From Rhynchopus sp. YZ270_cl-10 (lineage: Eukaryota; Euglenozoa; Diplonemea; Diplonemida; Diplonemidae), in contig OZ037931.1 in the NCBI GenBank assembly GCA_964035575.1, forward strand, positions 877,567 to 941,566: a stretch of DNA of 64,000 nt. The letters are read 5' to 3'. This document shows positions 28,154 through 38,895 of the stretch, one piece after another (the stretch's first letter is position 1; each line of letters opens with the position of its first letter). A program made the translations under genes and the position numbers. The notes below the pieces were generated by a model. The model had not been told where the DNA came from and made no database searches. It saw only the letters and a program-made list of their open reading frames with translations.

Positions 28154-31100
28154 ATGGCGGACACCAATGTGCGGGTCATGGCCCGCGTCAACCCGAAACC
28201 CGGGAATGTATGTTTGCAGTTAGAGGGGAAGGATACAGTGGTGCCTTTGGAAGGGTCGGGGGCGCCGTATCATCATAAGTTTCATTTTGACAATGTGTTC
28301 CCGCAGTCGTCGAAGCAGGACGATGTGTTTGAAGAGGTCGGGGTGCCTACCATTGATAAGATTCTGCTTGGGTACAACGGGACGGTTTTTGCTTATGGAC
28401 AGACCGGGTCCGGGAAGACGCATACCATGCTTGCGCCGGAGGGGGGTAGTTCGAAATGCCTGAACCCGAAGACGGAGCAGTTTTCACAAAGAGGGTTGAT
28501 ACCACGCATGGCGCAGGCTCTGTTCGAGCGACTAGAGAAAGCGCACACCACAAATAAATCCACCCAGGTCACTGTAACAGCCTCGTTTTATGAGATCTAC
28601 AATGAAGAGTTGATCGACCTTCTCAGCGACGCGCCCCCACCGCAGACAGGAAAGCCTCCGTCACCTACCCCAGGAAGCACCCCGCGGGCGGTTCAAAAAA
28701 AGGTGCGAATGGAAGGAACTAAAGAAACCTTTAAAATTGTAGGGTTAGAGTCCACTATGCTGTCTGGACCGGAGGATTTGTTGGATTTGATTCAAAAGGG
28801 AACCGGGAGACGCCACGTTGCGTCGACAAATATGAATTCTACCTCCTCCAGGTCTCATTCGATTATTCAAATTAACGTTGTTCAGAATGATACGGTATTA
28901 AAGAATGTCACCACATCGCAGTTAAATTTGGTGGATCTGGCGGGGTGTGAATCTCTCGGGAGAACAGGGGCGAAGGGGCAGACCGCGTTGGAAGGGACAA
29001 AGATCAACCTTTCGTTGACAACGCTGGGGATTGTGATAAACCAGCTGTGTAAAGGGGAGAAGTTTATTTCGTTTCGGGACAGTATGTTGACGAGGGTGTT
29101 GCAGAACTCTTTAGGGGGGAACACTCTGACTACGTTGATTGTGACGATGTCGCAGTTGAGGGAGAACTATGCGGACACATTGTCGGTGCTGCGGTTTGCG
29201 GAGCGGGCAAAGCAGATCAAGAATAAGGCGCGTGTGAACAAACAGCGTTCCGCAGCGGAGTGGGAGTTGCTGTACAAGCAGGCAGAGGAGGAGATGGAGA
29301 CCCTCCGCCAGCGGCTCGCCCTCGCAGCAGAGAAGACCGCCAAATCCCCAGGGCCGGGCCTCTCCGCAGGTGGCTTCGATACCGCGGAGATTACAGGGCT
29401 AAAAGGGAAGTTGGAACGCTGTCTTGAAGAGCTTGAGGAGGCTCGCTCCCTCCTCAGAGAAAAGGAAGCCGCCCTCTTCGAAAGCGATCAACGGCTGGAT
29501 GGGCTAAACCGCGAGCTTGATGAGTATGATTTTTTTTCTCTCCCCCTTCCCCCCATCATGATGTACCGCCGAAACTATTTTATTTTTACTTTTCTTTTTT
29601 TCCAGCGTTTTTTGTGTGACATCGTGCCTGAAATAATAGAATTTCACTTCTATTTGATCAAAAAAGTAAAATATCCCCCCCATCATGATGTAAACCTAAT
29701 CCACGTCATACCCAAAGATGCTAGAGGGGTTTTTTGTATTTTCATTTTGCGTTCTTTTGAATATTTTTGGCGAATCACGAGAGGCTTAGTCATCTTATAA
29801 AACTTTTCTTTGTTTTTACAGCGCGAAGGATGAAATGGGGATGCTTTCGCTCGACAAAAGCGAAAACCAGGCGATGTACGAAAGCACCCTCGAGAACCTC
29901 AAAAAGCTGGAACTCCAAATGCAGGCCGAGCAGAAGACCAAGGAAGGACTGCAGTTCCAGGTCAAGACGTTGGGCGTCGAGATAGCCGGGGCACGGGAGG
30001 AGACGAAGCTGATGAAGGCCGAGCAGGGACGACGCGACGTCTCCGAACTAGAGACGAACAAAGAGCTGCAGGCACGCCTTGCCGAGATCACTGCCCTCAA
30101 ACGCGAGGTGGCCCTAGGCAAGGAGAACGTTGTGAAGCTGAAGGGCGACATGGACTACGCCTCCAAGAACCACCAAGAGGAGACACGCTCCCTCAACGAA
30201 CAAATCCAACGTCTCAAAGCTGTCGGAGGCAATGACAGCGCAGTGGGTTCTGCGCTTCAAAGCGCGCTCGACCAGCAGGACGAAACTATGGCGCTCATCA
30301 AGAAGGAGAACGCGACACTCAGAGAGGAAACACACGAGCTTCGACAGAAGATGACGTCGCACGCTACGGCGGTGTCCACAGCGGAGACAGAGACGGAGCA
30401 GTGCAAGAAGCAGGTCCTCGCGTTGCAGGCAATCATCGACCGCAACAGGAAGACGCACGAAGAGATGCGCAGCACCGTGAAGCGGTACTCCGAGGACATT
30501 GCGCGGCTCAAGCAGGAGAACCTCACCCTTGCGGAGAACCACAGCTCCGACACAGCGAAGCTTGAGGTTTTGACCCGCACTCTCGAAACGGAGAAGACGA
30601 ACCTCCAGAAGGAGCTGGACCACCTCAAAGATGACCACGGCAACTGCAGACGCGAAATCGAAGAACGCGACGCAGAAATCCAACGCCTCCGCGACAGGAT
30701 CCGCGAGCTCGAACACGACAACTCCGCGCTGGAGGTACCCTTTTTTTTCCGCCTTTTCTCCCCCATTTTCCCCAAACAAAATAGACAGTGGAGATTTGCA
30801 CAACTGTGGCAACACAACCCGAGGCAACTACACTACTCCAACAATTTATCAAATAAAATAGAAAAAGGATTCTGACACCTACTGCAAAGCGTACTCCCTT
30901 CTATTTGAAGAAAAACAGCTGCACTCTAGTGATGGTAGTCTATAATCAAACAAAACTTTTCCCTATTTTTCCATTTTTCCATTCTCTCAATTTTAAAAAC
31001 CACCAACAGGACGAGGCCGAGAGCAACCGCATCCAGGTACACCAGCTTGGGAAGGAATGCAACAACTACTCTGGCCAGCTCAAAGACAAAGACAGTAACG

Positions 31101-31789
31101 ACGTCTACGTACAGGTATGTCCCCCCCCACCACCACCCACACCACACCACACCTAAAGGGCCATATTCTGCGCAATAATTACCCTCACTAGGCATTTTCC
31201 ACACCACACCATCTCCACTTCACCCCCTCCTACCTTCACACAGGACATCCTGCAAGACCTCTCGAAGCTTGTTTTGGGGCACAAATCGTTATCGCAAGCG
31301 GAACAGGAGGAGTTGATGGAGAAGTTGCGGAAGGCAATGGAGCCGCGCAGCCGTGATATGCTTGACAAGCTTGCGGCGCGGTTGTATGATGAGACTGCAC
31401 AGAGTGAGCTTGTGGCTCATGTGGAAGCGGTGATGGAGGACCGTTCATTGGATGTGGAGGATATGAAGCAGCGTCTGCAGTCTATTGTTGCCTCTGGCGA
31501 CGTGGTGCCGGAGACAATGGAAAAGAACATTGTCATCGTGAAGCGGCAGCTCTCCAAGGTGGTTGAGATCCTCGAGATCCGCACCTTCCACTCCTCCACC
31601 GATGAGTCCCTCCGTATCGACCTCCTTGCTGCCGCTAAATCGCTCTTCAAAACGGTCGTCAGCGTCGAAGAAGAAGTAAACGAATTCCAAGACATGAACG
31701 TCACCTCCACCATGGTCATTTGCCCCTTCTGCTCAGAGATGTTCGACAAAGACAAAATTAAGGTTCACGTTCAAAGGGAGCACTCATAG
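28154..31789 (+). CDS. Kinesin motor protein with C-terminal C2H2 finger
   Basis: Four exons, 28154-29523, 29822-30734, 31010-31114 and 31244-31789, splice in frame to 977 residues; all introns are GT-AG. The N-terminal motor (residues 1-360) has the P-loop GQTGSGKT (82-89), switch I NMNSTSSRSH and switch II DLAGCE. Long coiled coils fill residues about 370-800. The C-terminus carries CPFCSEMF...HVQREH, a C2H2 zinc finger. Departures from usual kinesins are DLAGCE (usual DLAGSE), NLSLTTLG (usual NKSL) and FRDSMLT (usual YRDSKLT), all in or near the microtubule-binding face, while the ATP site looks intact. Intron 1 carries a family A repeat and intron 2 a family D repeat. An N-terminal motor usually means plus-end movement; the cargo is unknown. 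Confidence 0.93.
29771..29806 (+). repeat. Family A repeat at kinesin intron 1 acceptor
   Basis: CACGAGAGGCTTAGTCATCT then TATAAAACTTTTCTTTG. The left arm is truncated. Its pyrimidine tail runs directly into TTTTTACAG, the 3' splice site at 29821. Confidence 0.75.
30785..30855 (+). repeat. Family D repeat in kinesin intron 2
   Basis: CAGTGGAGATTTGCACAACT, then GTGGCAACACAACCCGAGGC and TACACTACTCCAACAATTTA; two single-base additions relative to the other copies. Confidence 0.8.
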
Positions 31790-32040
31790 GAAACGGATTC
31801 GGGGCGCTTCTCAGGGTTCACATCGTAAGGGGTAAAATGTCTTTTTGAATGAAAAACCTATTGGAGATATGCTGTGAATCGCATTTTGTCAGAGGAGTTT
31901 GTATTGGCTTTAAGTGCGACACCGCGTGCAAAGCATGCAGCGTTTTGAGACTTTATTACTCTACCTTCTATTTTATGACTCTATCGTTGTTGCTTTATTT
32001 TTCAAAGATGTGTGTAAGATGTGGAAGAGGCATGCATCTT
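31790..32040. other. Spacer after kinesin
   Basis: No gene or repeat recognised. Confidence 0.3.
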
Positions 32041-32150
32041 TTGGGTGATCTATGATCTCGTCTCCGTGGGACACGTAACAGGCTGTGAGACCTTGTGAGA
32101 GCTTACTGAGAGCCAGTGAAAAAATCTCTCCCCGTTCATAGATCACCCAA
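32041..32150. mobile_element. TTGGGTGATCTATGA MITE, 110 bp
   Basis: A perfect 15-bp terminal inverted repeat TTGGGTGATCTATGA. TCTT lies directly on both sides and may be the target duplication. A degenerate, inverted relative is at 9085-9218. Confidence 0.75.
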
Positions 32151-32285
32151 TCTTTCACGTGCTCTCTCTTTTTTTACAATATTGTGTTTTTTCTACGCGA
32201 CCCGCCTTTCAAGTTGTAGATCTCGGCCAGGGTACTTTTCTCAAAAAAACACAAAGATCTTTATTTTGTATTGTCCAAAAAAAAG

Positions 32286-32326
32286 TGTCAGAATGTCTAC
32301 ACTAATACAAACCAAATTTTCAAAAA
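32286..32326 (+). repeat. Family C repeat, partial
   Basis: GTCTACACTAATACAAACCA then AATTTTCAAAA. Confidence 0.6.
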
Positions 32327-32712
32327 AAAAAAAAAAAAAAATGACATTTTGTCTCTCGCTCTTCTGTATGACGTTCTGTTCGTTCGTCAAAAAAGCTTTG
32401 TTTTTTTTAATGCAAAGTGTTGTTGTTGTCATCCAATAAGAGGTAGCTCTTTTGGTAAAAAGAACAGCGACCCCCCCCCCCTTTTTTTTGTTTTGTACGA
32501 ATTTTATTCACCCTTTTTTTTTCCAACACTCCTTTGATTCAGCCAGCTCTTGAATCCAACGTTCTTTCTCTTTCTCTCCACCCCACCCCACCCCCGCGAC
32601 AGTATTTAAAATCTTATCGAAGGATGTGAGAGTTACGTCTATATTCTTTTCTTTTTTAGTGCGATTTTCTGTCGTCTTCCCCCTGACCTCAAGACATGAT
32701 TTCCCGTTCGAA

Positions 32713-32768
32713 ACAAACATAGTAGAGTTCATCTTCAGGTGTCTACACTAAAACCAAGTTTTCACAAA
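32713..32768 (+). repeat. Family C repeat
   Basis: TAGTAGAGTTCATCTTCAGG then TGTCTACACTAAAACCAAG and TTTTCAC. Confidence 0.65.
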
Positions 32769-32818
32769 CAAAAACAAAAAAATTATTAAAGTTGCTCAAG
32801 GGTTCAGGACGACTGACG

Positions 32819-32921
32819 TTTATACCTTTTTTCGTAGTGCACAAGGCTTCGGGCCAACATTGAGATACGGACCCTAGGTTCCCCAAGAGGGTCTTTAAGG
32901 CGATTTGTCGACACAAAAAAA
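32819..32921 (+). repeat. Family H repeat
   Basis: TATACC, CGTAGTGCACAAGGCTTCGG, GCCAACATTGAGATACGGAC, ... GGCGATTTGTCGACACAA. The related copy is at 43612-43710. Confidence 0.65.
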
Positions 32922-33499
32922 AAAAAAAAAAAACACACACTCTTTTTGTAGCTATGCTGTGCGAAGAGTAGTACAGTGCATCACTCTATTCAACTTTCAA
33001 GGCGCTACGTTTTTGCAAAACATCCAAAAAAAAGCGAGGGTACATTTTTCGCACCCTCTTTTGCCTTCTTTTCGTTTAGAAAAGAAAGTATATGAAATAA
33101 CTTTTCAAGACGTACCGGTGTGTGTATGAGAGGCGCCTTCATCGTTCACAGCTTTCCATTTTTTTCTTTCTCCCTTTGGTGACTAAGTACGAGAACGCTT
33201 AGGTTCATCTTATAAACTTTTCTCTTCTCTCCCTCTTCGAAAGAGTGTGGGATAGAGTGGGGGCAACAACTGTTCCTCCAGATTGCAGTTTTTTGTGTCC
33301 AAGTGATTTGTTTTTATCCTGTCTGCTAAATAAAATAAAAGCAAAAAGTCTTTGGACATTGCAAAAAAGCACTGCAAAAAAAAAAAAAAAAAAAAAATAA
33401 CTTAGTTGTACAGAACCTGTCCTCGGACAGGAAAAAAACAAAATACACCAAAAAAAATTAAGATCTTCCCCCGTGATATAAAATCCACCCCAGGATGTA
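32922..33499. other. Spacer 32.9-33.5 kb
   Basis: AT-rich with homopolymers; a family A repeat lies at 33178-33210 (GGTGACTAAGTACGAGAACG). No gene. Confidence 0.4.
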
Positions 33500-33668
33500 A
33501 AAAAGTGTCAACTTGTCTGTTCCCTCACCCTTCCCCCCTTCTTGTTTGATGCGTTGACGCTTCCACACACACTATCTCTCACCTGTTGGGTGGTGGTGTT
33601 GCGGAGCACAGTTGGGGGTGAGTGAACCGACGTTGACACTTTCCGCTCACAAAAGTAGTGTGCGTAAT
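33500..33668 (-). repeat. Family E MITE-like repeat, copy 4, inverted
   Basis: Reverse complement of the other copies: AAAGTGTCAACTTGTC ... GTTGACACTTTCCGCTCAC ... AGTAGTGTGCGTA. Confidence 0.75.
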
Positions 33669-33953
33669 ATAAAAGAGAGGGGTATAACGGAGTAAACCGG
33701 TTCCGTCTATACCCAAAATTTCAAAAAAAAAAAACACAAGAAAAAAAAAATACAAAAAAAAATCGGGATTGTCCCCTCAAATCCATTCCCACACATTCTC
33801 CCCCTTTTTTAAAGTTTTTTTTCCCCCAATCTGACCACATATGATCTTAGGCGTAATTCTAGCTTTTCTCTTGTTTCTCTCTCCTCACACCGTGAACACC
33901 CCACCTCGGCTCAAAAAAAAAAAGAGTTTTGTGGAAGAGGGGGTTTTGTGCTC

Positions 33954-33989
33954 AAGGTGACTCAGCACAGAGAGGCTTAGGCTCATCTT
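33954..33989 (+). repeat. Family A hairpin repeat
   Basis: AAGGTGACTCAGCACAGAGA then GGCTTAGGCTCATCTT; one stem pair is mismatched. Confidence 0.7.
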
Positions 33990-34354
33990 ATATAAACTTT
34001 TCTTTGTGTTTTTTTTTAGCTGGCCTTTCAAAAAACGTTTTCCGAAAAACCCTCAGACCGGTTTCGGTCTGGCAGACCGACAGACCGGCATAATATACCC
34101 CCCCCCTCTGTGCAAGAACTGCACCGCTTTTTGCCACGAGATGGCTTTGTATTTCAAGTTAAATTTCAACTTTTTTTTGTATGGGCCATTTCCCCCCCCC
34201 CTTATTTCTAGCCCCACATTTGGTGAAGAAAAACACATTCTGCCCACACCACAAAAAAGTCGTTCTATCCATTTTTCGCCCATTTCTTATATTATCTTGC
34301 GTATTTTTTTGTTTCCCATTCTGTCTGCATTTTTTTTTTTTCAAACAAAAAAAA

Positions 34355-34402
34355 ATATGGTGGAGCTCATCCTCGGGTGTCTACACTCAAACTAAGTTTT
34401 CA
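34355..34402 (+). repeat. Family C repeat
   Basis: TATGGTGGAGCTCATCCTCG then GGTGTCTACACTCAAACTA. Confidence 0.65.
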
Positions 34403-34546
34403 ACAAAACAAAAAGGGGTAAATGAGAATGGGTTGTGGTTCGATGGGTGGTTTTTTTTGCCGCACTTCAGCACCAATTGTATTGCAAAAATTGGGGGGGG
34501 CGACAGCGGGTAAAACCTTGGGGGAACGAAACACGAAACAAAAAAA

Positions 34547-34605
34547 TATAGTGGAGTTCATCCTCGGGTGTCTACACTAATACATCCAAGTTTTCAAAAA
34601 AAAAT
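34547..34605 (+). repeat. Family C repeat
   Basis: TATAGTGGAGTTCATCCTCG, GGTGTCTACACTAATACATC, CAAGTTTTCAAAA. It lies 150 bp after the previous copy. Confidence 0.75.
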
Positions 34606-34863
34606 AAATGGGGATTCTGTCAAGAAGTTGTCAGGACCCAAAGGAAGAATGGGTGGGGGGAATTTTAAAAAAACGTCCAATTTTATGGCCATACGGATGA
34701 AGCAAAGGGCCACCTACACACACTCGAAAAAACGGCCCTGTTTTTGTATTGTTATGAAAAAGAAAATAAGAACCGTCTCCCATCTCCCCTTTTTTATGTA
34801 CACTCCAACGAGGCTTTGTATTTCAGGTCAATTTTTTTTTTGGCTAAGTGTATCCTATCCCAC

Positions 34864-35012
34864 CTGATCTTTACCCCGCGGAGAGGCGCGTATAGGCGCA
34901 TTTGGGGCCGTATAGGACCGTTTTGGTCCGTACAGGCATATACGGACCGTCCGTACACGCTTTTACACGCTTTTACGCGCTTTTACGCGCCTATACGCGG
35001 GGTAAAAATCAG
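34864..35012. mobile_element. CG-rich foldback element, 149 bp
   Basis: Ends CTGATCTTTACCCCGCG and, inverted, CTGATTTTTACCCCGCG. The interior has GGCGCGTATAGGCGC near the left, its inverse near the right, GGACCGTTTTGGTCC as a small hairpin and repeats of CGCTTTTACG. Confidence 0.65.
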
Positions 35013-35039
35013 ATGGCTATCTTACGCAACGCTTCTCTT

Positions 35040-35640
35040 CTCCCTTACCTTCTTCCTCCGATCCGGTGCCCCTCGTGCCCTTCTGAGTGCGGCTGCTTTT
35101 TTTTGGCCGGTATTCTGGTTTGAATCACCTTCGCAAAATCTTCAAGAGCGTACCCATTGGCTTTTTCGACCTCGTCCTGCTGCATTGTGCAGGAATTCAT
35201 CGTGTCAGAGGATGGAGTGTGTACCACGACTGCCAACGCCTGAGACTTCTTTGGCTTCACTGCCGTGGCATCCAGACCCACCCCGACATAGAAGTAACCC
35301 CGAAGGGTGTGGGTGACTTCGATGTCCATCAAGCTCTGTATCAATAATATCTCCTTGACGTCACTCATCAACTGACAGGTCTTTGGCAAATCGCCCAAGT
35401 GTTTCCGAAAAAACGGGGGCGAAAGCGGGGCCTGTACCGTGGCGCACCGAAGAAAGTCGTTGCGAGCGCCTGAAGGATCATCCCTTCTTCTCGCAGCACC
35501 CCCCCCTCATCCTTGTCGACGTCGAAGGCCTCCGAGGCCAGCCGCTTATAGGCAGTTTCCCGCCTCAAGATGTGCACTCAATAATTGTGTTGTGGAGACG
35601 ACAACGTACCAAAGCGAGTAGTATGAGGGCTTTTTTTTTT
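35040..35640 (-). pseudogene. Minus-strand coding-like stretch, unrecognised
   Basis: Base composition is gene-like and the minus strand reads as plausible protein in adjoining frames, with no continuous long frame. I do not recognise the protein. It lies just after the foldback element at 34864-35012 and before the leader of the next gene, so it may be a decayed gene or part of a mobile element. Confidence 0.35.
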
Positions 35641-35824
35641 TTGTGTTTCCCTTCACGTCGTATCTTTGAGATCTCCTGCGCTGAACGAGAGATTCAAGTT
35701 CAATGTATTTTCCTCCACCACTACAACCACATTTTCCAGGTCTACTCCCACTCCCTCCCTGCCTCTCCCTCCCTGCCTCTCCCTCCCTGCCTCCCCCCCA
35801 TATACACCGCAAAGATAGAACACA

Positions 35825-36805
35825 ATGCACTCCTTCCAACTGCTTCTTGCAGTCCTTTCCGCGCAGGTTGTTTATGTACAGAGTGGTGCCTGCGACACGG
35901 ACTCGACAGGGGCGTTTAACTACCAGGGCATTGTGAACAGCGGGGACTACACCGAGCTGACGGCGCTTGGTGTTGGCAAGACCGTCACGGTGACGTGCGT
36001 TGAGATGATCGAGGGAAAGGCTGACTTGGCGGGGTGCACATTGCGGTCGGTGCTTCATGTGTGCAGGGGGTCTGTGAACGATAGGACCTCCTGCCAGGCG
36101 TTGTCTGAGTTTATATATTCTACGACAGGAGACGTTACCTTTGGGAGTGCTGAGGGCGAGGAGTACACCTGGCTGCTTGCGTTTGATGGTCGCGGGAAGG
36201 GGCAGGAGTGTTACCAGCGTACCCTGGATATTAGCATGATTGTTTCTGTGTCGACGCCTGAGGAAGGTTCCAGCAGTCTAGCCCTCTCCGTTATTGCGGT
36301 GATCGTCGTGGTCTTGGTGGTGCTGTGTATTGTAATGGTGCTGTGCATCTTTTTTCACAAAAAGACGCAGCAAAACCGCGCAACTCATGTCCCAGAACAC
36401 CAAATGACCGTTGCAGATGGTAATGCACCGCCAACCCTGCAAACTACCACTGCAATTCCTGTGGTGCAAGGTGTTCCGCAGCAAGGAAGCTACTATGGGA
36501 ACCCCATTGACCGTACCTTCGACGAAAAGAACCCAGAAGGATACGGTTACGCGAAAGGGTACGATGCGTACCCAAACAACGGTTACGGCAACGATGGGCA
36601 CGTGGCAATGCAGATGTACCAGGTGCCGCCACCATCTGGCGCGGTCCCCGTCTACACCCCCGAGGAGCGGGACCCATCACCTCTCCAGGACCCTTCAGTC
36701 ATGGCGCTTGCCTGTGCCGATTGTGGACAGCAAATTGGACACCCAGGAACCCTCGCAGTGTGTCCCCTGACATCAAAGGTGCACCCACCGAAGGTTATGA
36801 CCTAG
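35825..36805 (+). CDS. Single-pass membrane protein, unrecognised family
   Basis: 326 residues from the ATG at 35825; a splice-acceptor-like TTTTCCAG ends at 35739. A signal peptide covers residues 1-20. The extracellular part (about 22-155) has six Cys, likely three disulphides, in a compact beta-type domain. A strong TM helix (about 158-182, LALSVIAVIVVVLVVLCIVM) follows. The cytosolic tail is rich in Tyr, Pro, Gly and Asn, with YGYAKGYDAYPNNGYG, and ends with the Cys pairs CADC and AVC. The layout suggests a surface receptor or adhesion protein with a Tyr-rich tail; no known family is recognised. Confidence 0.7.
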   Translation: MHSFQLLLAVLSAQVVYVQSGACDTDSTGAFNYQGIVNSGDYTELTALGVGKTVTVTCVEMIEGKADLAGCTLRSVLHVCRGSVNDRTSCQALSEFIYSTTGDVTFGSAEGEEYTWLLAFDGRGKGQECYQRTLDISMIVSVSTPEEGSSSLALSVIAVIVVVLVVLCIVMVLCIFFHKKTQQNRATHVPEHQMTVADGNAPPTLQTTTAIPVVQGVPQQGSYYGNPIDRTFDEKNPEGYGYAKGYDAYPNNGYGNDGHVAMQMYQVPPPSGAVPVYTPEERDPSPLQDPSVMALACADCGQQIGHPGTLAVCPLTSKVHPPKVMT

Positions 36806-37670
36806 AGGGAAAGGCGAGAGAGGGGGAGATCAGGATTTTTCAAAAAAAGTCTGGAAGAGTTGGACTATGTGTGAATGAATTTGTAGAATTAATTTTGTGT
36901 GTTTTTTTTTCCCCCCATTTGTGTTGTGTTACCCTCAGAGTTAAAAAAATAGTGTTGTTTTTAAAAAAACCGGGAGTTCGATAACCCCGCAGAGTGTTAG
37001 TGTGCTTGCATCCGCGGCGTTTGCACTGTCAACTCGATTTTTTTGTTCAGCCACCCTCAACAGGGTATGAACCATGGTTGGGGATCCCGCCGCCCCCTAT
37101 CCTATACCAAAGGTACACTGTTCACGAGAGGGCTTTTGTATAAGATAAATTTTCTTTGTATTTCGAGACACATTTTTTTTTTTACTACGAGTCAGTAATA
37201 TCCTCCCCACCAAAGGGGGAAACTGAGAATGAAATAGGGTTGGCCCTTTTGTGTCACCTCCTCCACTAACTAACCCCCTTTTTTTTACCCTCCACCCTGT
37301 TAAAAAGCCCCCTCTTTTCTTTAATGTTTATATCGCTGGAAAATGCTTTTTTTTTGTCTCTTTTTTTTTATTTCTCATTTCAAATGATTACTGTTCCTAA
37401 GTAGAAGGAGAATTACTAAAACGCTAAGGCTTTTTTGCCACTATGCAAACGGGGAAAGTAAAGGAATTGAGTTTTATGATTTTTTTGTTTACTTTTGTGG
37501 TTTTTTTTAGCGTAAGCCAATGCTGAAGCCACACATTTAAAAAAAAAAATCACAAAAGTCAAGATTCATTTACTTTTACTGTCGTGTAATGTTTTGTTGT
37601 GACCCCAGGTGGTCTACTGTGTAGTGGTATCGCTGTGTTGTTTCCTGCGAAGGGGGAAAAATGTTTTATA
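36806..37670. other. Spacer 36.8-37.7 kb
   Basis: No gene. A family F stretch is at 36973-37032 (GAGTTCGATAACCCCGCAG ... CGTTTGCACTGTCAACTC) and a family B copy follows at 37075-37150. Confidence 0.45.
37075..37150 (+). repeat. Family B repeat
   Basis: ATGGTTGGGGATCCC ... TATACCAAAGGTACACTGTT, CACGAGAGGGCTTTTGTAT. Two further partial copies of the tail lie near 37895-37945 and 38483-38520. Confidence 0.6.
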
Positions 37671-37777
37671 CAGTGGTTAAACAAAAGTTACGCCTAAACT
37701 AAAGGGCGGAATTGAAATCGATGGCGGAAATTACTTTCGGTGAAATTTTTCTTGGGCGGAATTTTGTTTAACCACTG
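37671..37777. mobile_element. Mariner-type MITE, 107 bp
   Basis: Starts CAGTGGTTAAACAAAA and ends with its exact inverse, flanked by TA at 37669-37670 and 37778-37779; the symmetry extends into TTTTATA on both sides. A TA duplication and CAGTG ends are typical of Tc1/mariner MITEs. The ends share CAGTG with the full transposon at 44281 but differ beyond that, so another transposase probably mobilised it. Confidence 0.85.
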
Positions 37778-38211
37778 TATAAAAAAGGTTGTGTCAAGCT
37801 TCGAGAAACCCGAAAGAAACGTCATAGTTTTGTTGGTAGCCAGCTCTACCTATACGCTGTGACATCAATGTACTGAATGCATAGGGTGAAATACATAGTT
37901 CAGGTACACTGGCAAGAGAGGGCGGTTGTACTGAAGTAGATGATCTATGACATAATGTGTTCTTTGTTCCGTATTTGTCTGTAAAGGGGGGAGGGGGGGA
38001 AAGGTGGGGGTATAGGGAAACTAAGAATTAAGAACGAACGCGATTAGACCCTTTGGAAAAAAAAAAAAAAAGAAATAAAATTGAAAGAAGAACCCATGCA
38101 TGTTATGTGGAACACATTCCACGTTGTAAATGCTACTTTCCCCCATTGAGTGCTCTGTTCAAGACGACCTGACTAGGATTAGGTTCATACAACATTTTTT
38201 TTTTTCTTTTT
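37778..38211. other. Spacer 37.8-38.2 kb
   Basis: No gene; a partial family B tail near 37895-37945. Confidence 0.35.
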
Positions 38212-38335
38212 TGGTGCTTTCGGAAGTCGGTCAACGACCTGTCGGCGACCTGTCAATATCAGGGGGTGTGTGTATAGAGTCCCTGTGTCAACGACCTGTC
38301 AGCGACCTGTCAATATCGACCCCTCCCGGAGCACC
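38212..38335 (-). mobile_element. TGGTG-ended MITE with GACAGGTCG repeats, inverted copy
   Basis: Reverse complement of the 21737-21834 element, with extra CAACGACCTGTC units: TGGTGCTTTCGGAAGTCGGT at the left and CCCTCCCGGAGCACCA at the right. Confidence 0.75.
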
Positions 38336-38895
38336 ATTTTTCTTTTTCTTTTTTTAGAAACTTTATGGTTACCTTATTGTAATGAGATCTTCGAATGACA
38401 TGAGAGGGAAAAAAAAATGCATTTTTTTTTGTACAAAGTATGTTCAAAAGGGAGGGTAGACTTTTGCACATTTGCTCATCTTTGGTATACTGTTCATGAG
38501 AGGGCTTTATATTTCAATTCTTTTGTACATCATACAGTTGGGGAATCATTGAATTATTGATAGGACGTACGTTGCCTGTTCATATTGGAAAAAGGGCTAA
38601 GGGGCTTATTGCACCGATGTTTTCAGCTTATTCCACCCAACCAAGACAGAAAATAAACCAGGAACATACAGCAACACAAAAGAGCCAACTTTATCATTTT
38701 TTAAAACTAAAGAGGCCAAGAATCTTCACTATTCTTCCTTGGTTTAATTATTCCCTTTTTTTTTTTTTTCATATTTGGTAGAGTGTTTTTCGTGTCTCTC
38801 TCTCTCCATCGCTCTTTGTTGCTCTTGTTGTTTTGCTTAGATAGGCAGTTCAGGTTTATATTTGAAGTTTTTTTTTTTTTTTTGCCTCCGGTGTT
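38336..38895. other. Spacer 38.3-38.9 kb
   Basis: No gene; a partial family B tail at 38483-38520 (TACTGTTCATGAGAGGGCTT). Confidence 0.35.
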
